This document shows positions 1 through 8,649 of a stretch of DNA of 45,088 bases, in pieces (within the stretch, counting starts at the first letter, position 1; each line of letters begins with the position of its first letter). The position numbers and the translations under genes are program-made. The notes under the pieces are model-generated. The model saw nothing but the letters and a program-made list of their open reading frames with translations. It did not search any database and was not told the DNA's origin. The stretch is from Acidobacteriota bacterium. Its GTDB lineage: Bacteria; Acidobacteriota; Terriglobia; Acidiferrales; UBA7541. The stretch lies in the NCBI GenBank assembly GCA_021818865.1, contig JAKASX010000019.1, positions 1 through 45,088 of the forward strand, in the 5' to 3' direction.

Positions 1-659
1 CGATCGACGAGTTCCTTTGGGCTCATCCATTCGTCCACGGGAAGCCAGAGATGCGTCTGGACGAATGGACTGAGCCCGTGGAAGCCGCGCGGAGCGACGC
101 CGATCACAGTGACCTTCCGGCCGCTGAGGAGGATGGTTTTTCCGATGATGCCGGGTTTTCCGCCGAATTCGTCCTGCCAAACGTCGTAGCCGATGACCGC
201 CGTCAGTTCGTGCTCCGGCCGTGGCGAGAATCCGCGGCCCATGGCCAGCGGCAGAGCGAGAACGGAAAAATAGTTGCGCGAAACCCAATCATCGAGCACG
301 AGCGGTGCATCGGGCGAGCCGCCAATTACGCAGCCGTGCCGATCGTACGCCAGAACCCCGGAAAGCGCGCGCGTATCTCGCGCAATATCTTCGTAATCCG
401 CCCAGGAAATCCCGCCTCGCGGATTGCCATGCGGATTGCCATGCCAGCTCTGGAAAATCTGCACCAGCGATCCTGGATCGCGGCCGGGCCATGGCCGCAG
501 GAACGCCGCGTCGGCCAGCACAAACGCCGCTGAAACTGTGCCGAGGCCGAGCGCGAGAGTGAGGATGGCGAGGACAGCGAAGCCGGGGCTCCGCCCGAGG
601 AGCCGTGCGCCAAAACGCGCATCCTGCCAGAGGGTTTCAATGCCTTTCGGCTTTGGCAT
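1..659 (-). CDS. ADOP/MacB-type ABC permease, N-terminal part (cut by window edge)
   Basis: Reading the minus strand from the ATG at 659 gives an open frame that runs off the left edge. It begins MPKPKGIETLWQDARFGAR, followed by LLGRSPGFAVLAILTLALGL and a hydrophobic segment (about residues 22-50). That is the usual start of acidobacterial duplicated orphan permeases: a short cytoplasmic lead, one membrane helix, then the periplasmic MacB core domain (here with SWADYEDIARD, YFSVLALPLAMGRGF and VIGYDVWQDEFGG). A GGGAGG ribosome site lies about 8 bases upstream. Proteins of this family usually have about 800 residues and two FtsX cores; only about 219 residues are in the window. Its substrate cannot be told. 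It is divergent from the GntR operon and shares a 128-bp intergenic region with it. Confidence 0.85.
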   Translation of the reverse strand, partial: MPKPKGIETLWQDARFGARLLGRSPGFAVLAILTLALGLGTVSAAFVLADAAFLRPWPGRDPGSLVQIFQSWHGNPHGNPRGGISWADYEDIARDTRALSGVLAYDRHGCVIGGSPDAPLVLDDWVSRNYFSVLALPLAMGRGFSPRPEHELTAVIGYDVWQDEFGGKPGIIGKTILLSGRKVTVIGVAPRGFHGLSPFVQTHLWLPVDEWMSPKELVD

Positions 660-748
660 TTTCCCACCTCCCGGGAGCTTTCAGGCAGTCTGCCACGGGG
701 GACGGGGCGTTGCAATGGGAGCGGGGTAGCAACCAGAGAAGGAGGGTA

Positions 749-777
749 TTGACTATTGTACACAGACATTGTACAAA
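749..777 (+). promoter_or_regulatory. Promoter with embedded GntR-type operator
   Basis: A -35 box TTGACT (749-754) is separated by 17 bases from a -10 box TACAAA (772-777). A perfect inverted repeat, TTGTACA (756-762), 7 bases, TGTACAA (770-776), fills the spacer and overlaps the -10 box. A repressor bound here would block RNA polymerase, so autoregulation by the GntR protein encoded just downstream is inferred. The expected start of transcription, about 784-786, is nearly at the ATG at 788, so the mRNA may be leaderless. Confidence 0.65.
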
Positions 778-787
778 TATCGCCGGC

Positions 788-1192
788 ATGCCCGGCCCGC
801 CCGTCGTCCGCATTGATCTCGGCTCAGGCGCTCCCGCCTACGCGCAGATCGTCGCGCAACTCCGCGCGCTGCTCGTTTCGGGCGCGCTTGCGGCGGGAAC
901 GCGGCTGCCGACGGTGCGCCAACTCGCGGTGGATTTGGGCGTGCACCACAACACCGTCGCGCTCGCCTATCGCACGCTTGCCGAGGAGGGGTGGCTGGAG
1001 CTGCGGCGCGGGCGTGGCGCGGTGGTAGTGGAGCGCCAGGGTCCGCGCGCGAGTTCGCGGGCGCAGGAAGAATTTTCTCGGCGGCTCGAAGGCCTTTTGG
1101 CCAAAGCCGCCGCCGACGGTTTGAGTCCGAAAGCGATCGTGCGCGAATTCGAGGCGCTCGGCCGAAAGCTGTGGAAAGGAAAAACGCCATGA
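788..1192 (+). CDS. GntR family transcriptional regulator, YtrA subfamily
   Basis: A 134-residue protein. Residues 8-75 form a winged helix-turn-helix of GntR type, with APAYAQIVAQLRALLVSGAL, GTRLPTVRQLAVDLGVHHNT and LAYRTLAEEGWLELRRGRG. A short helical tail follows, typical of the YtrA subfamily, which lacks a large effector domain. YtrA-type regulators are usually autoregulatory repressors of transporter or membrane-protein operons. The ATG at 788 was chosen because the family homology starts there and the upstream frame covers the promoter and operator. The stop overlaps the next ATG (ATGA, 1189-1192), so it is translationally coupled to the hydrolase. The ligand is unknown. Confidence 0.9.
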   Translation: MPGPPVVRIDLGSGAPAYAQIVAQLRALLVSGALAAGTRLPTVRQLAVDLGVHHNTVALAYRTLAEEGWLELRRGRGAVVVERQGPRASSRAQEEFSRRLEGLLAKAAADGLSPKAIVREFEALGRKLWKGKTP

Positions 1193-2520
1193 AATCTATC
1201 GTTCTGCTGTGTGCCCTGCTCGGTTTTTCCGCGGGAGCGATGGCGCAAATCCCGGCCCCGGCCGACGCCAAGGCGGCGCGGGCGATTCTGGCCGATCTGG
1301 CCGCGCACCGCTTCGCCGAAGTCGAAGAGCGATTCGACGCGCAGATGCACGCGGGGCTGCCGGCGGAAAAATTGGGCGCCGTGTGGACCGCGATCGAAGG
1401 CCAGGTGGGGAAATTCGAGGAAGTTCGCGGCGTCGTGGTTTCGGGCGAAGCGGTGAAAACGGTAACGCTCGTTTGCCATTTCGAGCATGCCGATCTGGAT
1501 GCGCTGCTGTCGTTCAACGCGAGCGGCCAGGTCGCCGGCCTATTCTTTCGTCCGCACGAGGAGGGCCATTGGACGGCACCGGCCTACGCGCAGCCGGAGA
1601 ATTTTGTGGAAAAGCCGGTGACGGTGACGACGGGCCGCTGGCAGCTTCCCGGCACGCTCACGCTGCCGAAAGGCAAAGGACCGTTTCCCGGTGTAGTGCT
1701 GGTGCAAGGCTCAGGCCCGCAGGACGAGGATGAAACGATCGGGCCGAACAAGCCGTTCAAGGATTTGGCGTGGGGCCTCGCGAATCGCGGCATCGCCGTG
1801 CTGCGGTACGTGAAGCGGACAAAACAGTACGGCGCGGCGAGCATCGCGAATCCCGCCACGTTCACCGTGGACGACGAAACCGACGACGACGCCAAGAGTG
1901 CGGTCGCACTGCTTGCGCGGCAGCCGGAAATCGATTCGAGGCGCGTATTCCTGTTGGGCCACAGCCTGGGTGCGACAATGGCTCCGCGGATCGCCTCGAG
2001 CGACCCACGGATCGCGGGAATCATTGTGATGGCCGGTGCGGTGACGCCGATCGAACAATTGGCGCTCGATCAGGTTCGCATGATCGTGAACCATGAAAAT
2101 CTGCCGCCGCAGGAAGCGCAAAAGCAGATTGCCACGGTCGCAGCGGAAGTGAAAGAAATCGAGAGCCCGGAATTGAAACCGGGAACCATGGTGAAATTTC
2201 TCGGCGCCGAAATTCCCTCCTCGTACTGGCTCAATTTGCGCGGCTACCATCCCGACCGCGTCGCCGCAACGCTGCACATTCCGATTCTGGTGCTGCAGGG
2301 AGGGCGGGATTATCAAGTTACTCCCAGCGAATTTGCGCTCTGGAAAAAAGCGCTGGCAGGACATAAGAACGTCACGTTCGATCTCTTTCCGGATTTGAAT
2401 CATTTATTCATTTCCGGCACGGGACCTTCGACGCCTTCCGAATATTTCAAGCCGGGACACGTGGCGGAGCCGGCGATCGCTGAGATCGCAAAGTGGATTC
2501 AGGCCTCAGGCCGGATGTAA
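1189..2520 (+). CDS. Secreted alpha/beta hydrolase with N-terminal DUF3887-like domain
   Basis: 443 residues. A signal peptide is visible at the start (MKSIVLLCALLGFSAGAMAQ), so the protein acts outside the cytoplasm. Residues about 25-125 resemble the DUF3887 module found before hydrolase domains (DLAAHRFAEVEERFDAQM, VSGEAVKTVTLVCHFEHADL). From about residue 150 there is an alpha/beta hydrolase fold (PFPGVVLVQGSGPQDEDETI) with nucleophile elbow GHSLGA (Ser), and a late LQGGRDYQVT acid loop and NHLF histidine. Family members are mostly uncharacterised esterases or peptidases. The start overlaps the GntR stop by 4 bases; the next gene begins 5 bases after the stop. The substrate is unknown. 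Confidence 0.85.
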   Translation: MKSIVLLCALLGFSAGAMAQIPAPADAKAARAILADLAAHRFAEVEERFDAQMHAGLPAEKLGAVWTAIEGQVGKFEEVRGVVVSGEAVKTVTLVCHFEHADLDALLSFNASGQVAGLFFRPHEEGHWTAPAYAQPENFVEKPVTVTTGRWQLPGTLTLPKGKGPFPGVVLVQGSGPQDEDETIGPNKPFKDLAWGLANRGIAVLRYVKRTKQYGAASIANPATFTVDDETDDDAKSAVALLARQPEIDSRRVFLLGHSLGATMAPRIASSDPRIAGIIVMAGAVTPIEQLALDQVRMIVNHENLPPQEAQKQIATVAAEVKEIESPELKPGTMVKFLGAEIPSSYWLNLRGYHPDRVAATLHIPILVLQGGRDYQVTPSEFALWKKALAGHKNVTFDLFPDLNHLFISGTGPSTPSEYFKPGHVAEPAIAEIAKWIQASGRM

Positions 2521-2525
2521 ACACC

Positions 2526-3590
2526 ATGGCGGAAGCAATAGGGACTTATCTCGCGATCCTGGTGGCGTTCGTTGGCGGGCTGATGCTGTGGCTGCCGCGG
2601 CTGTCGCGGCGCGAGCTCTTTTTCTCCGTCACCGTCAATGCCGATTTTCCCAGAGGAGAAACGGCTCGGCCCATTCTGCGGCGTTTCGATGCGCGCGTGG
2701 TCGGCGTCACACTGACGGCCGAAATTGCTGTCGCGTGGGGCGTCGGGACGTCGCGCCTGTGGCCGGTGCTCGGAGCGCTGATTTTGCAGCTTGCCGGCTG
2801 TTTCTGGGCGTTTCTCGCGGCGCATAAAGCGGTGATTCCTCACGCTGTGGCTCCGACCACAGTTCGTGAAGCAGCGCTCGCGCCGCGCCCCATTCGGCCG
2901 GTCGGCGGATGGGTGCTGCAACTGGCTCCCTTTGCCATTCTCTGTGCGGCGGCCGCTTACCTTCACGCGAACTGGCGGCGGATTCCAGCGCGATTTCCCG
3001 TGCATTGGGGCGTGAATGGCGAACCAAACGGATGGAGCACGCGCACGCCCGCAGGCGTTTATGGACCGCTGATTACGGGCGGGGTGATGGTTGTCTTTCT
3101 GCTTCTGATCACATGGGGCATCCTGCGCTGGACTCGGCACGTGCATGCCAGCGGCGGAGCCGCAGCGGCGGAACTGGGACGCGAGCGGCGTTACTTATTG
3201 ATTCTGACTTTCACGGAATTCATGATCGCTTTCGATTTCGGCTGGACGGCGATTCTGCCGCTGCGAGCGAGTCCTGCAAGCTCGCCCTCGATGGCCATCC
3301 CGTTCGGGGGTACGATGCTGCTTCTGGGATTGCTCGTGCTCCTGTTCGTCGCCCACCGGCCGCAGGAACCATTGCCGGCGACTGGCGCGAGCGTGACCGG
3401 CGATCGCACCGAGGACCGGTACTGGAAAGCCGGGATGATTTATGTCAATCGGAACGACCCGGCGGTGCTGGTGGAAAAGCGGTTTGGCATCGGCTATACG
3501 CTGAATTTCGGGCACTGGATTTCCTGGATGATTCTGGTGCTGATTCTGCTCGTGCCGCTGCTGGCGCTTCTCTTCGTGAAGCCGCACTGA
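2526..3590 (+). CDS. DUF1648/DUF5808 multi-pass membrane protein
   Basis: About 354 residues with several hydrophobic helices (near the N-terminus, around residues 90, 140, 190, 225 and 265, and at the C-terminus). The middle carries the DUF1648 signature (ARFPVHWGVNGEPNGWSTRT); near the C-terminus is the DUF5808 signature (DRYWKAGMIYVNRNDPAVLV, GIGYTLNFG). DUF1648 occurs in SdpI-like immunity or signal proteins, and such genes often sit beside small GntR regulators, as here. The ATG at 2526 fits the membrane topology better than an upstream TTG inside the hydrolase gene. The role is unknown; a regulated membrane or envelope-stress function is a guess from context. Confidence 0.8.
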   Translation: MAEAIGTYLAILVAFVGGLMLWLPRLSRRELFFSVTVNADFPRGETARPILRRFDARVVGVTLTAEIAVAWGVGTSRLWPVLGALILQLAGCFWAFLAAHKAVIPHAVAPTTVREAALAPRPIRPVGGWVLQLAPFAILCAAAAYLHANWRRIPARFPVHWGVNGEPNGWSTRTPAGVYGPLITGGVMVVFLLLITWGILRWTRHVHASGGAAAAELGRERRYLLILTFTEFMIAFDFGWTAILPLRASPASSPSMAIPFGGTMLLLGLLVLLFVAHRPQEPLPATGASVTGDRTEDRYWKAGMIYVNRNDPAVLVEKRFGIGYTLNFGHWISWMILVLILLVPLLALLFVKPH

Positions 3591-3784
3591 TTGGCTGCGG
3601 CTCCGCCAACGCGCGGCCACGCGGAAACGAGCCTTTCCGTCTCGCCAGCGCACCAATCGGTGCGCGAGAAGTACCATTCCCTGCCCGCAGCTTTCCCGCC
3701 GGCTGCCGCTGTGTTACGCTGATGCACTAAGGTGGGAACGAAATCCTTGGGCTCCCCGGAAGATTCCCATCGCGCGATCCGAAG

Positions 3785-4657
3785 ATGAACGTGAAACCTG
3801 CGGTAAGTGAAGCTGTGGATATTCGACTGGCTCATTCGCCCGACGCCGACGACGCGTTCATGTTTTACGCGCTCGCCACGCGGAAAATCCAGGCGCCGGG
3901 TCTGAAATTCACCCACGTCCTTTCCGACATCGAAACACTGAACCAGAAGGCCCAAAGCGAGACCTACGACGTGACAGCCATCAGCTTGTCGGCGTATCCC
4001 TACGTACGGGACAAGTACATACTGATGGATTGCGGCGCGAGCTTCGGGGACGGGTACGGGCCGCTGGTGGTCGCTTCGCGGCCGATGCAGCCGCGCGATC
4101 TTGGGCGCTGCCGCGTCGCTATTCCCGGCACGATGACCACCTCTTATTTGGTTCTGAAGCTCTTCGCGCCGGAAGTGCAGCCCGTCACGATGCCATTCGA
4201 CAAAATTCTGGGCGCGGTGAAGGATGGCGCCGCCGACGCCGGCTTGATCATTCACGAGGGCCAGCTGACCTATGGCCAGATCGGCCTGCATCGCGTGGTG
4301 GATCTGGGCGTCTGGTGGCAGCAGGAAACAGGTTTGCCGCTGCCGCTCGGCGGCAATGGGATTCGCCGCAGCCTGCCGCGGGACGTGGCTTTGCGCGCGA
4401 CGCAAGCGATTCGCCGCAGCATCACCTACGCGCTCGAACACCGCGAAGAGGCGCTCAACTACGCCCTGGAATTCGCTCGCGACATGGACCCCGAGCTCGC
4501 CGACCGCTTCGTCGGCATGTACGTGAATCGTTGGACGCTTCATTACGGCGAAACAGGACGCCGGGCCGTTCGCGAACTGCTCGCGCGCGGCGCCGCCGCC
4601 GGGCTCGTGCCCGGCCCCGTTGAGCCGGAGTTCCTGATCGAGGACGAAACCGCATGA
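3785..4657 (+). CDS. MqnD-like protein (1,4-dihydroxy-6-naphthoate synthase family / periplasmic-binding fold)
   Basis: 290 residues without a signal peptide. It resembles MqnD of the futalosine menaquinone pathway along its whole length: LAHSPDADDAFMFYAL, SDIETLNQKA, SAYPYVRDKY, YGPLVVASRPM, DAGLIIHEGQLTYGQIGLHR, VVDLGVWWQQETGLPLPLG. The His of LIIHE (residue 157), which corresponds to the MqnD active-site histidine, is conserved. The usual SPCPND motif is SPDADD here, so this may be a divergent paralogue rather than the menaquinone enzyme. The stop overlaps the next ATG (ATGA, 4654-4657), which ties it to the two MetE-like genes. That is odd for a menaquinone gene and raises the possibility of another substrate. 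Confidence 0.75.
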   Translation: MNVKPAVSEAVDIRLAHSPDADDAFMFYALATRKIQAPGLKFTHVLSDIETLNQKAQSETYDVTAISLSAYPYVRDKYILMDCGASFGDGYGPLVVASRPMQPRDLGRCRVAIPGTMTTSYLVLKLFAPEVQPVTMPFDKILGAVKDGAADAGLIIHEGQLTYGQIGLHRVVDLGVWWQQETGLPLPLGGNGIRRSLPRDVALRATQAIRRSITYALEHREEALNYALEFARDMDPELADRFVGMYVNRWTLHYGETGRRAVRELLARGAAAGLVPGPVEPEFLIEDETA

Positions 4658-5682
4658 CGCTCATCTTGGCCCATACCGGAAGCTATCCCCGCATCGGCGA
4701 TTCGGCCGAGTTGCAGGCGCTGCGGCGCGCGATCGCCGGCGTCGATCGCGGCGAACTGGGCGCCGCTCAGCTCGCCGACGCGGAAAACCTGATGACGCGA
4801 CGCGCCATCGAGGAGCAGGCCGCCGCCGGGCTCGATCTGATCACCGACGGCCAGATTCGCTGGAACGATCCAGTTTCCTATCTGGCCGGGAAACTGGCCG
4901 GTGTGCGGGTGAACGGCTTGCTGCGCCTGTTCGACACGAATTTCTATTTCCGCCAGCCGGTCATCGAATCCCGGCCGGTTCGGCGCGCCGCGCTCACCGT
5001 GAGCGATTTCCAGTTTGCGCGCGAGACACTGGCTTCCGTCAACGGCCACCCGGCCGCCCGGCGCGTGAAGCCGGTGCTCACCGGACCCTACACGCTGGCG
5101 CGGCTTTCGCTCGCCGAGACGGGAGAAATGAAGGCGCTTGAAACGCGCGCCGCGGCCTACGCCGAAGCGCTCGCCGCGGAAATCGGCGCGCTGGCCGATG
5201 CCGGCGCTGAAATCGTCCAAGTGGACGAACCTTCGATTTTGCTGCACGCGGAAGATTGGGCGATTTTCACCGCCTCGCTCGCTCCGCTCGCCATCGCGCG
5301 CGACGCCGCGCGAAAGCGCGGCCACAAACTGGATCTCATCCTCCACGTCTATTTCCACGATTGCGTGCCGCTTTACGAAAACCTGGCCGGGCTGCCGGTG
5401 GATGGCCTGGGCCTCGATTTCAGCTACAACCCGAAGCTCGGCGACGCCGTCGCCTCGCTCGGGTCGCCCGTTCCGCTCGCGCTGGGGCTCGTGGATGGGC
5501 GCAACACGAAGCTCGAATCGCCCGCCGAAGTCGCTCGCGAAACCACGCGTTTGCTCCCGCGCATTGCGGGCCAGCGCGCATGGCTGGGGCCCTCCTGCGG
5601 GCTCGAATACCTGCCGCGGGATCGCGCACGGGCCAAACTGGAATTGTTGGGCAAAATCCGTTCGGCGGTGGAAGGCCGCTGA
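4654..5682 (+). CDS. MetE C-terminal-like (single-barrel methionine synthase family) protein with incomplete zinc site
   Basis: 342 residues forming one barrel of the cobalamin-independent methionine synthase catalytic type: HTGSYPRIGDS near the N-terminus, KPVLTGPYTLARLS in the middle and IVQVDEPSILLHAEDW. It lacks the N-terminal half of classical MetE (about 760 residues). MetE binds zinc with His, Cys, Glu and Cys. Here the His is present (His231 in LILHVYFHD), the HxC cysteine is replaced by Tyr233, Glu by Asp255 (LGLDFSYN), and the last Cys is kept (Cys315, GPSCGLEYLPR). It may therefore be a non-catalytic partner or use another metal or thiol. It overlaps the MqnD-like gene by 4 bases and precedes a second MetE-like gene by 25. 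Confidence 0.8.
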   Translation: MTLILAHTGSYPRIGDSAELQALRRAIAGVDRGELGAAQLADAENLMTRRAIEEQAAAGLDLITDGQIRWNDPVSYLAGKLAGVRVNGLLRLFDTNFYFRQPVIESRPVRRAALTVSDFQFARETLASVNGHPAARRVKPVLTGPYTLARLSLAETGEMKALETRAAAYAEALAAEIGALADAGAEIVQVDEPSILLHAEDWAIFTASLAPLAIARDAARKRGHKLDLILHVYFHDCVPLYENLAGLPVDGLGLDFSYNPKLGDAVASLGSPVPLALGLVDGRNTKLESPAEVARETTRLLPRIAGQRAWLGPSCGLEYLPRDRARAKLELLGKIRSAVEGR

Positions 5683-5707
5683 GCACGTCCGGGGAAACCG
5701 AGAAGCC

Positions 5708-6700
5708 ATGAACCGCAAAAAACTCGAAAAGCTGGGCCTCCATCTGCCGCTGTTCCCGGTGACGTCCGTCGGCAGCTTCCCGAAAACCGACGAAGTGACG
5801 CGCGCGCGCGGCGAATTCCGGCGCGGCAAAATCTCCGCCGAGCAGCTCGAACAGACCGAGCGCGACGCGACCGCGTTCTGGATCGCCAAGCAGGAGGAGC
5901 TCGGCATCGACGTGCTGGTGGATGGCGAACAGTATCGCGGCGACATGGTTGCTTATTTCGCCGAGAAGCTCCCTGGATTCACCGAGGGCGGACTGGTGCG
6001 CAGCTACGGCAACCGCTACTACCACAAGCCGATCGTCACCGGCGAAGTCCGCTGGACCGCTCCGCTGACCGTCGAATGGTGGCGCTACGCACAGAGCCTC
6101 ACGAAAAAGCCGGTCAAAGGGATGCTCACCGGCCCCTACACGATCATGGATTGGAGCTTCAACGAGCATTACGCCGACCGCAAAGCCACTTGCATGGCGC
6201 TCGCTGGCGTGATTCGCAAGGAAGTGGAAGCGCTGATCGCCGCCGGGTGCAAAATCATTCAAGTGGATGAGCCGGCGCTTTCAGTTCGCCCCGAAGAGCT
6301 GCCCGTGGCGATCGAGGCGATGCATCGCGTCACCGACAGCCTCGACGCGTATTTCATCACCCACGCCTGCTACGGCGCGTTCGAACTGATTTATCCCGGG
6401 ATGCTCGATCTGCCGGTGGATAATTTCGATCTTGAAATGTCGAATTCCGGACTCGATCTGCTCGAACTCTTCCGCCGCCATAGCTTCACGAAAGACATCA
6501 GTTTCGGCGTGGTTGACGTCCACTCGCACGTGCTCGAGGATCCCGCCACGGTGCGCCAGCGCATCGAGCAGGCGCTGACGATTCTGCCCAAGGACCAGAT
6601 CTGGGTCGATCCCGACTGCGGCCTGAAGACGCGCACGGTGGACGAAGCCATCGCCAAGCTCAAGCGCTGCGTCGAAGCAGCTAAGGCTTTCCGAAACTAA
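5708..6700 (+). CDS. Core-MetE type methionine synthase (single catalytic barrel, complete zinc site)
   Basis: 330 residues covering only the catalytic barrel of MetE. Visible motifs are TSVGSFPKTDEV, VKGMLTGPYTIMDWSF, IIQVDEPALSVRPEEL, THACYGAFELI, NFDLEMSNSG and DPDCGLKTRT. All four zinc ligands are present: His219, Cys221, Glu243 and Cys304. The expected reaction is methyl transfer to homocysteine, or to another thiol, activated by zinc. Since the folate-binding N-terminal half is missing, the methyl donor may be a corrinoid protein or another donor, as proposed for other core-MetE families. The ATG at 5708 follows the neighbour by 25 bases; the same frame runs open far upstream, but that part is antiparallel noise. 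Very likely co-transcribed with the two genes before it. Confidence 0.85.
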   Translation: MNRKKLEKLGLHLPLFPVTSVGSFPKTDEVTRARGEFRRGKISAEQLEQTERDATAFWIAKQEELGIDVLVDGEQYRGDMVAYFAEKLPGFTEGGLVRSYGNRYYHKPIVTGEVRWTAPLTVEWWRYAQSLTKKPVKGMLTGPYTIMDWSFNEHYADRKATCMALAGVIRKEVEALIAAGCKIIQVDEPALSVRPEELPVAIEAMHRVTDSLDAYFITHACYGAFELIYPGMLDLPVDNFDLEMSNSGLDLLELFRRHSFTKDISFGVVDVHSHVLEDPATVRQRIEQALTILPKDQIWVDPDCGLKTRTVDEAIAKLKRCVEAAKAFRN

Positions 6701-6982
6701 TCGCAACGGCCGCGGTGACCACCCCGGTTGGGCGTTCGTCGCTCATTTCCATTTCCATCGCTCAGTCCCCACGCGCCTTATGCCTGGAACCGTATTCGTC
6801 GCTCCGCGTCTTGTCATTCATCTCCGCCGCTCCCTTTTCTTGAATCCGGGCGGAGGCCGAGCGATGTCGCGGCGAACCCCGGTTGCGTGAGAGGCGTATG
6901 ATACCGGCTTCCGGTGTCCGCATCGGAAGACCTGCATCGCCGGTGAATCGACCATTATTTGTTGCCGGGGAGGTGAGCGTTC

Positions 6983-8509
6983 ATGTCAACAAATTCCAGC
7001 TCTTCCTCCGTACGAAATTCCCTCTGGTGGTCCGACACGGCTCTTCTGATTTATTTGGCGCTGGCCACCGTTGTGGTGCATTGGATCACGGGCGGGCGTT
7101 ACGGTTTCCATCGGGACGAGTTGGCCTTGCTCGACGACGCGCGGCGTCTGGCCTGGGGCTATGTCGCCTATCCGCCCATGGCGGCGTTTTTCGGCCGATT
7201 GTCATTGATCCTGTTCGGCACTTCGCTTACCGGTTTTCGTTTTTTCGCCGCGCTAGCGGAGGCGGCGGCTTTGGTGGCCACTGGCTTGATGGCGCGGGAA
7301 ATGGGGGGCGGTCGAGCTGCGCAGATGGTGGCGGCCCTGGCCGCGATGGCGTGGTGCCTGGCCCTCGCTTCGCTGATGACGTACAGCGCGTTCGACTACT
7401 TTTTCTGGGTGCTGGTGGCGTACTTCGTCGTGCGGCGGCTGAAAACGGGCGATCCGCGCTGGTGGCTCGCGGTCGGCTGCGCGATCGGGCTCGGCATGAT
7501 GGCGAAGTACTCGATGCTGTTTTTCACCGCCGGCATCGTCGCCGCCGTGCTGCTCACCGATCTCCGTCGCGATCTGCGCAGCCGATGGCTCTGGTACGGC
7601 GTAGCGGCATCGCTGCTGATTTTTCTGCCGAACCTGCTGTGGGAAGCTCGGCACCAATTCATCACTCTCACTTTCCTCACGCACATTCATGCTCGCGACG
7701 TCCGCATCGGTCGAGCGGAAGGATTCCTCTTCCCCGGCCAGCTACAGATCACGCAGCTGGCGTTGCCCATTTGGCTGGCCGGGCTCTACTACTGCCTGAT
7801 TGCGAAGAGTGGCCGGAGGTTTCGGGCGCTGGGCTGGATGTATTTGGTGACGCTCGGGCTGTTCCTCGTTGCCAAAGGCCACCTCTATTACCTCGCGCCC
7901 GCCTATCCGATGCTGTACGCGGCGGGCAGCGTGTGGGGCGAACGGTGGGTCGGGTCGATGCGGCGTGGATGGGCTTGGGCGGTGCGAGCGACGGTGGGGG
8001 TGGTTCTGTTTGTCGATATGGTCATCATGGCCCTGTTTGCGCTGCCGATTGCGCCGATCAGTTCCCAGTGGTTCAAGAACCAGGTCCGCTCGAACGGCGT
8101 GATTGCCGATGAGTTTGGCTGGCAGGAACTGGTGGCGACCATCGCGAAAATTCGCGACGGCCTTCCCGCCGCCGACCGCCCCCGGCTCGGAATCCTGGTG
8201 GGAAATTATGGCGAAGCGGGCGCAGTCGAGCTCTATGGTCCGCGCTACGGCTTGCCACGAGCGATCAGCGGAGTCGATTCTTACTGGCAGCGCGGCTACG
8301 GCGACCCGCCGCCGCGGACGCTGATCGTGGTCGGCCTGACGCGCAAGTTCCTGGCGAAACATTTCTCCTCCTGCCACGTGGCCGGCCACAACGGGAACCG
8401 ATACGGAGTGGCGAACGAAGAATCGCTCTATCATCCCGACATATACCTTTGCGGCGCCTTGCGCGGGCCTTGGCCGACATTCTGGAAAAATTTCCGCCAT
8501 TTCGGCTAG
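6983..8509 (+). CDS. Glycosyltransferase family 39 (PMT/ArnT-like) integral membrane protein
   Basis: 508 residues with about ten hydrophobic helices in the N-terminal two thirds and a soluble C-terminal domain. The first periplasmic loop holds YGFHRDELALLDDARRLAWG and YVAYPPM, matching the acidic catalytic loop of GT-C enzymes that use a polyprenyl-phosphate sugar donor. The best-known relatives transfer mannose or aminoarabinose; the substrate here is unknown. A strong ribosome site (GGGAGGTGAG, about 6967-6976) decides the ATG at 6983. The roughly 280 bases upstream hold no gene that I can see. It stands alone, with no cell-envelope cluster around it. Confidence 0.85.
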   Translation: MSTNSSSSSVRNSLWWSDTALLIYLALATVVVHWITGGRYGFHRDELALLDDARRLAWGYVAYPPMAAFFGRLSLILFGTSLTGFRFFAALAEAAALVATGLMAREMGGGRAAQMVAALAAMAWCLALASLMTYSAFDYFFWVLVAYFVVRRLKTGDPRWWLAVGCAIGLGMMAKYSMLFFTAGIVAAVLLTDLRRDLRSRWLWYGVAASLLIFLPNLLWEARHQFITLTFLTHIHARDVRIGRAEGFLFPGQLQITQLALPIWLAGLYYCLIAKSGRRFRALGWMYLVTLGLFLVAKGHLYYLAPAYPMLYAAGSVWGERWVGSMRRGWAWAVRATVGVVLFVDMVIMALFALPIAPISSQWFKNQVRSNGVIADEFGWQELVATIAKIRDGLPAADRPRLGILVGNYGEAGAVELYGPRYGLPRAISGVDSYWQRGYGDPPPRTLIVVGLTRKFLAKHFSSCHVAGHNGNRYGVANEESLYHPDIYLCGALRGPWPTFWKNFRHFG

Positions 8510-8649
8510 GTCGCTCTTCCCAGCTTCCCTAGGTCGGTCGTAAAACTCGGCGAGTCGGCCCAGCCCGCAAGTGGGGCCGGGATGGTTCCGGAGCGAAGTG
8601 GTGTGCGCCTTGACGGGCGGCGGGCGTTTGCATAAAGTCAATCATCCCT

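Noticed and set aside
3591-3784. SAM or cobalamin riboswitch before the MqnD/MetE operon
   Set aside because: The 194-base gap shows no conserved riboswitch core that I can recognise by eye; a covariance search would be decisive.
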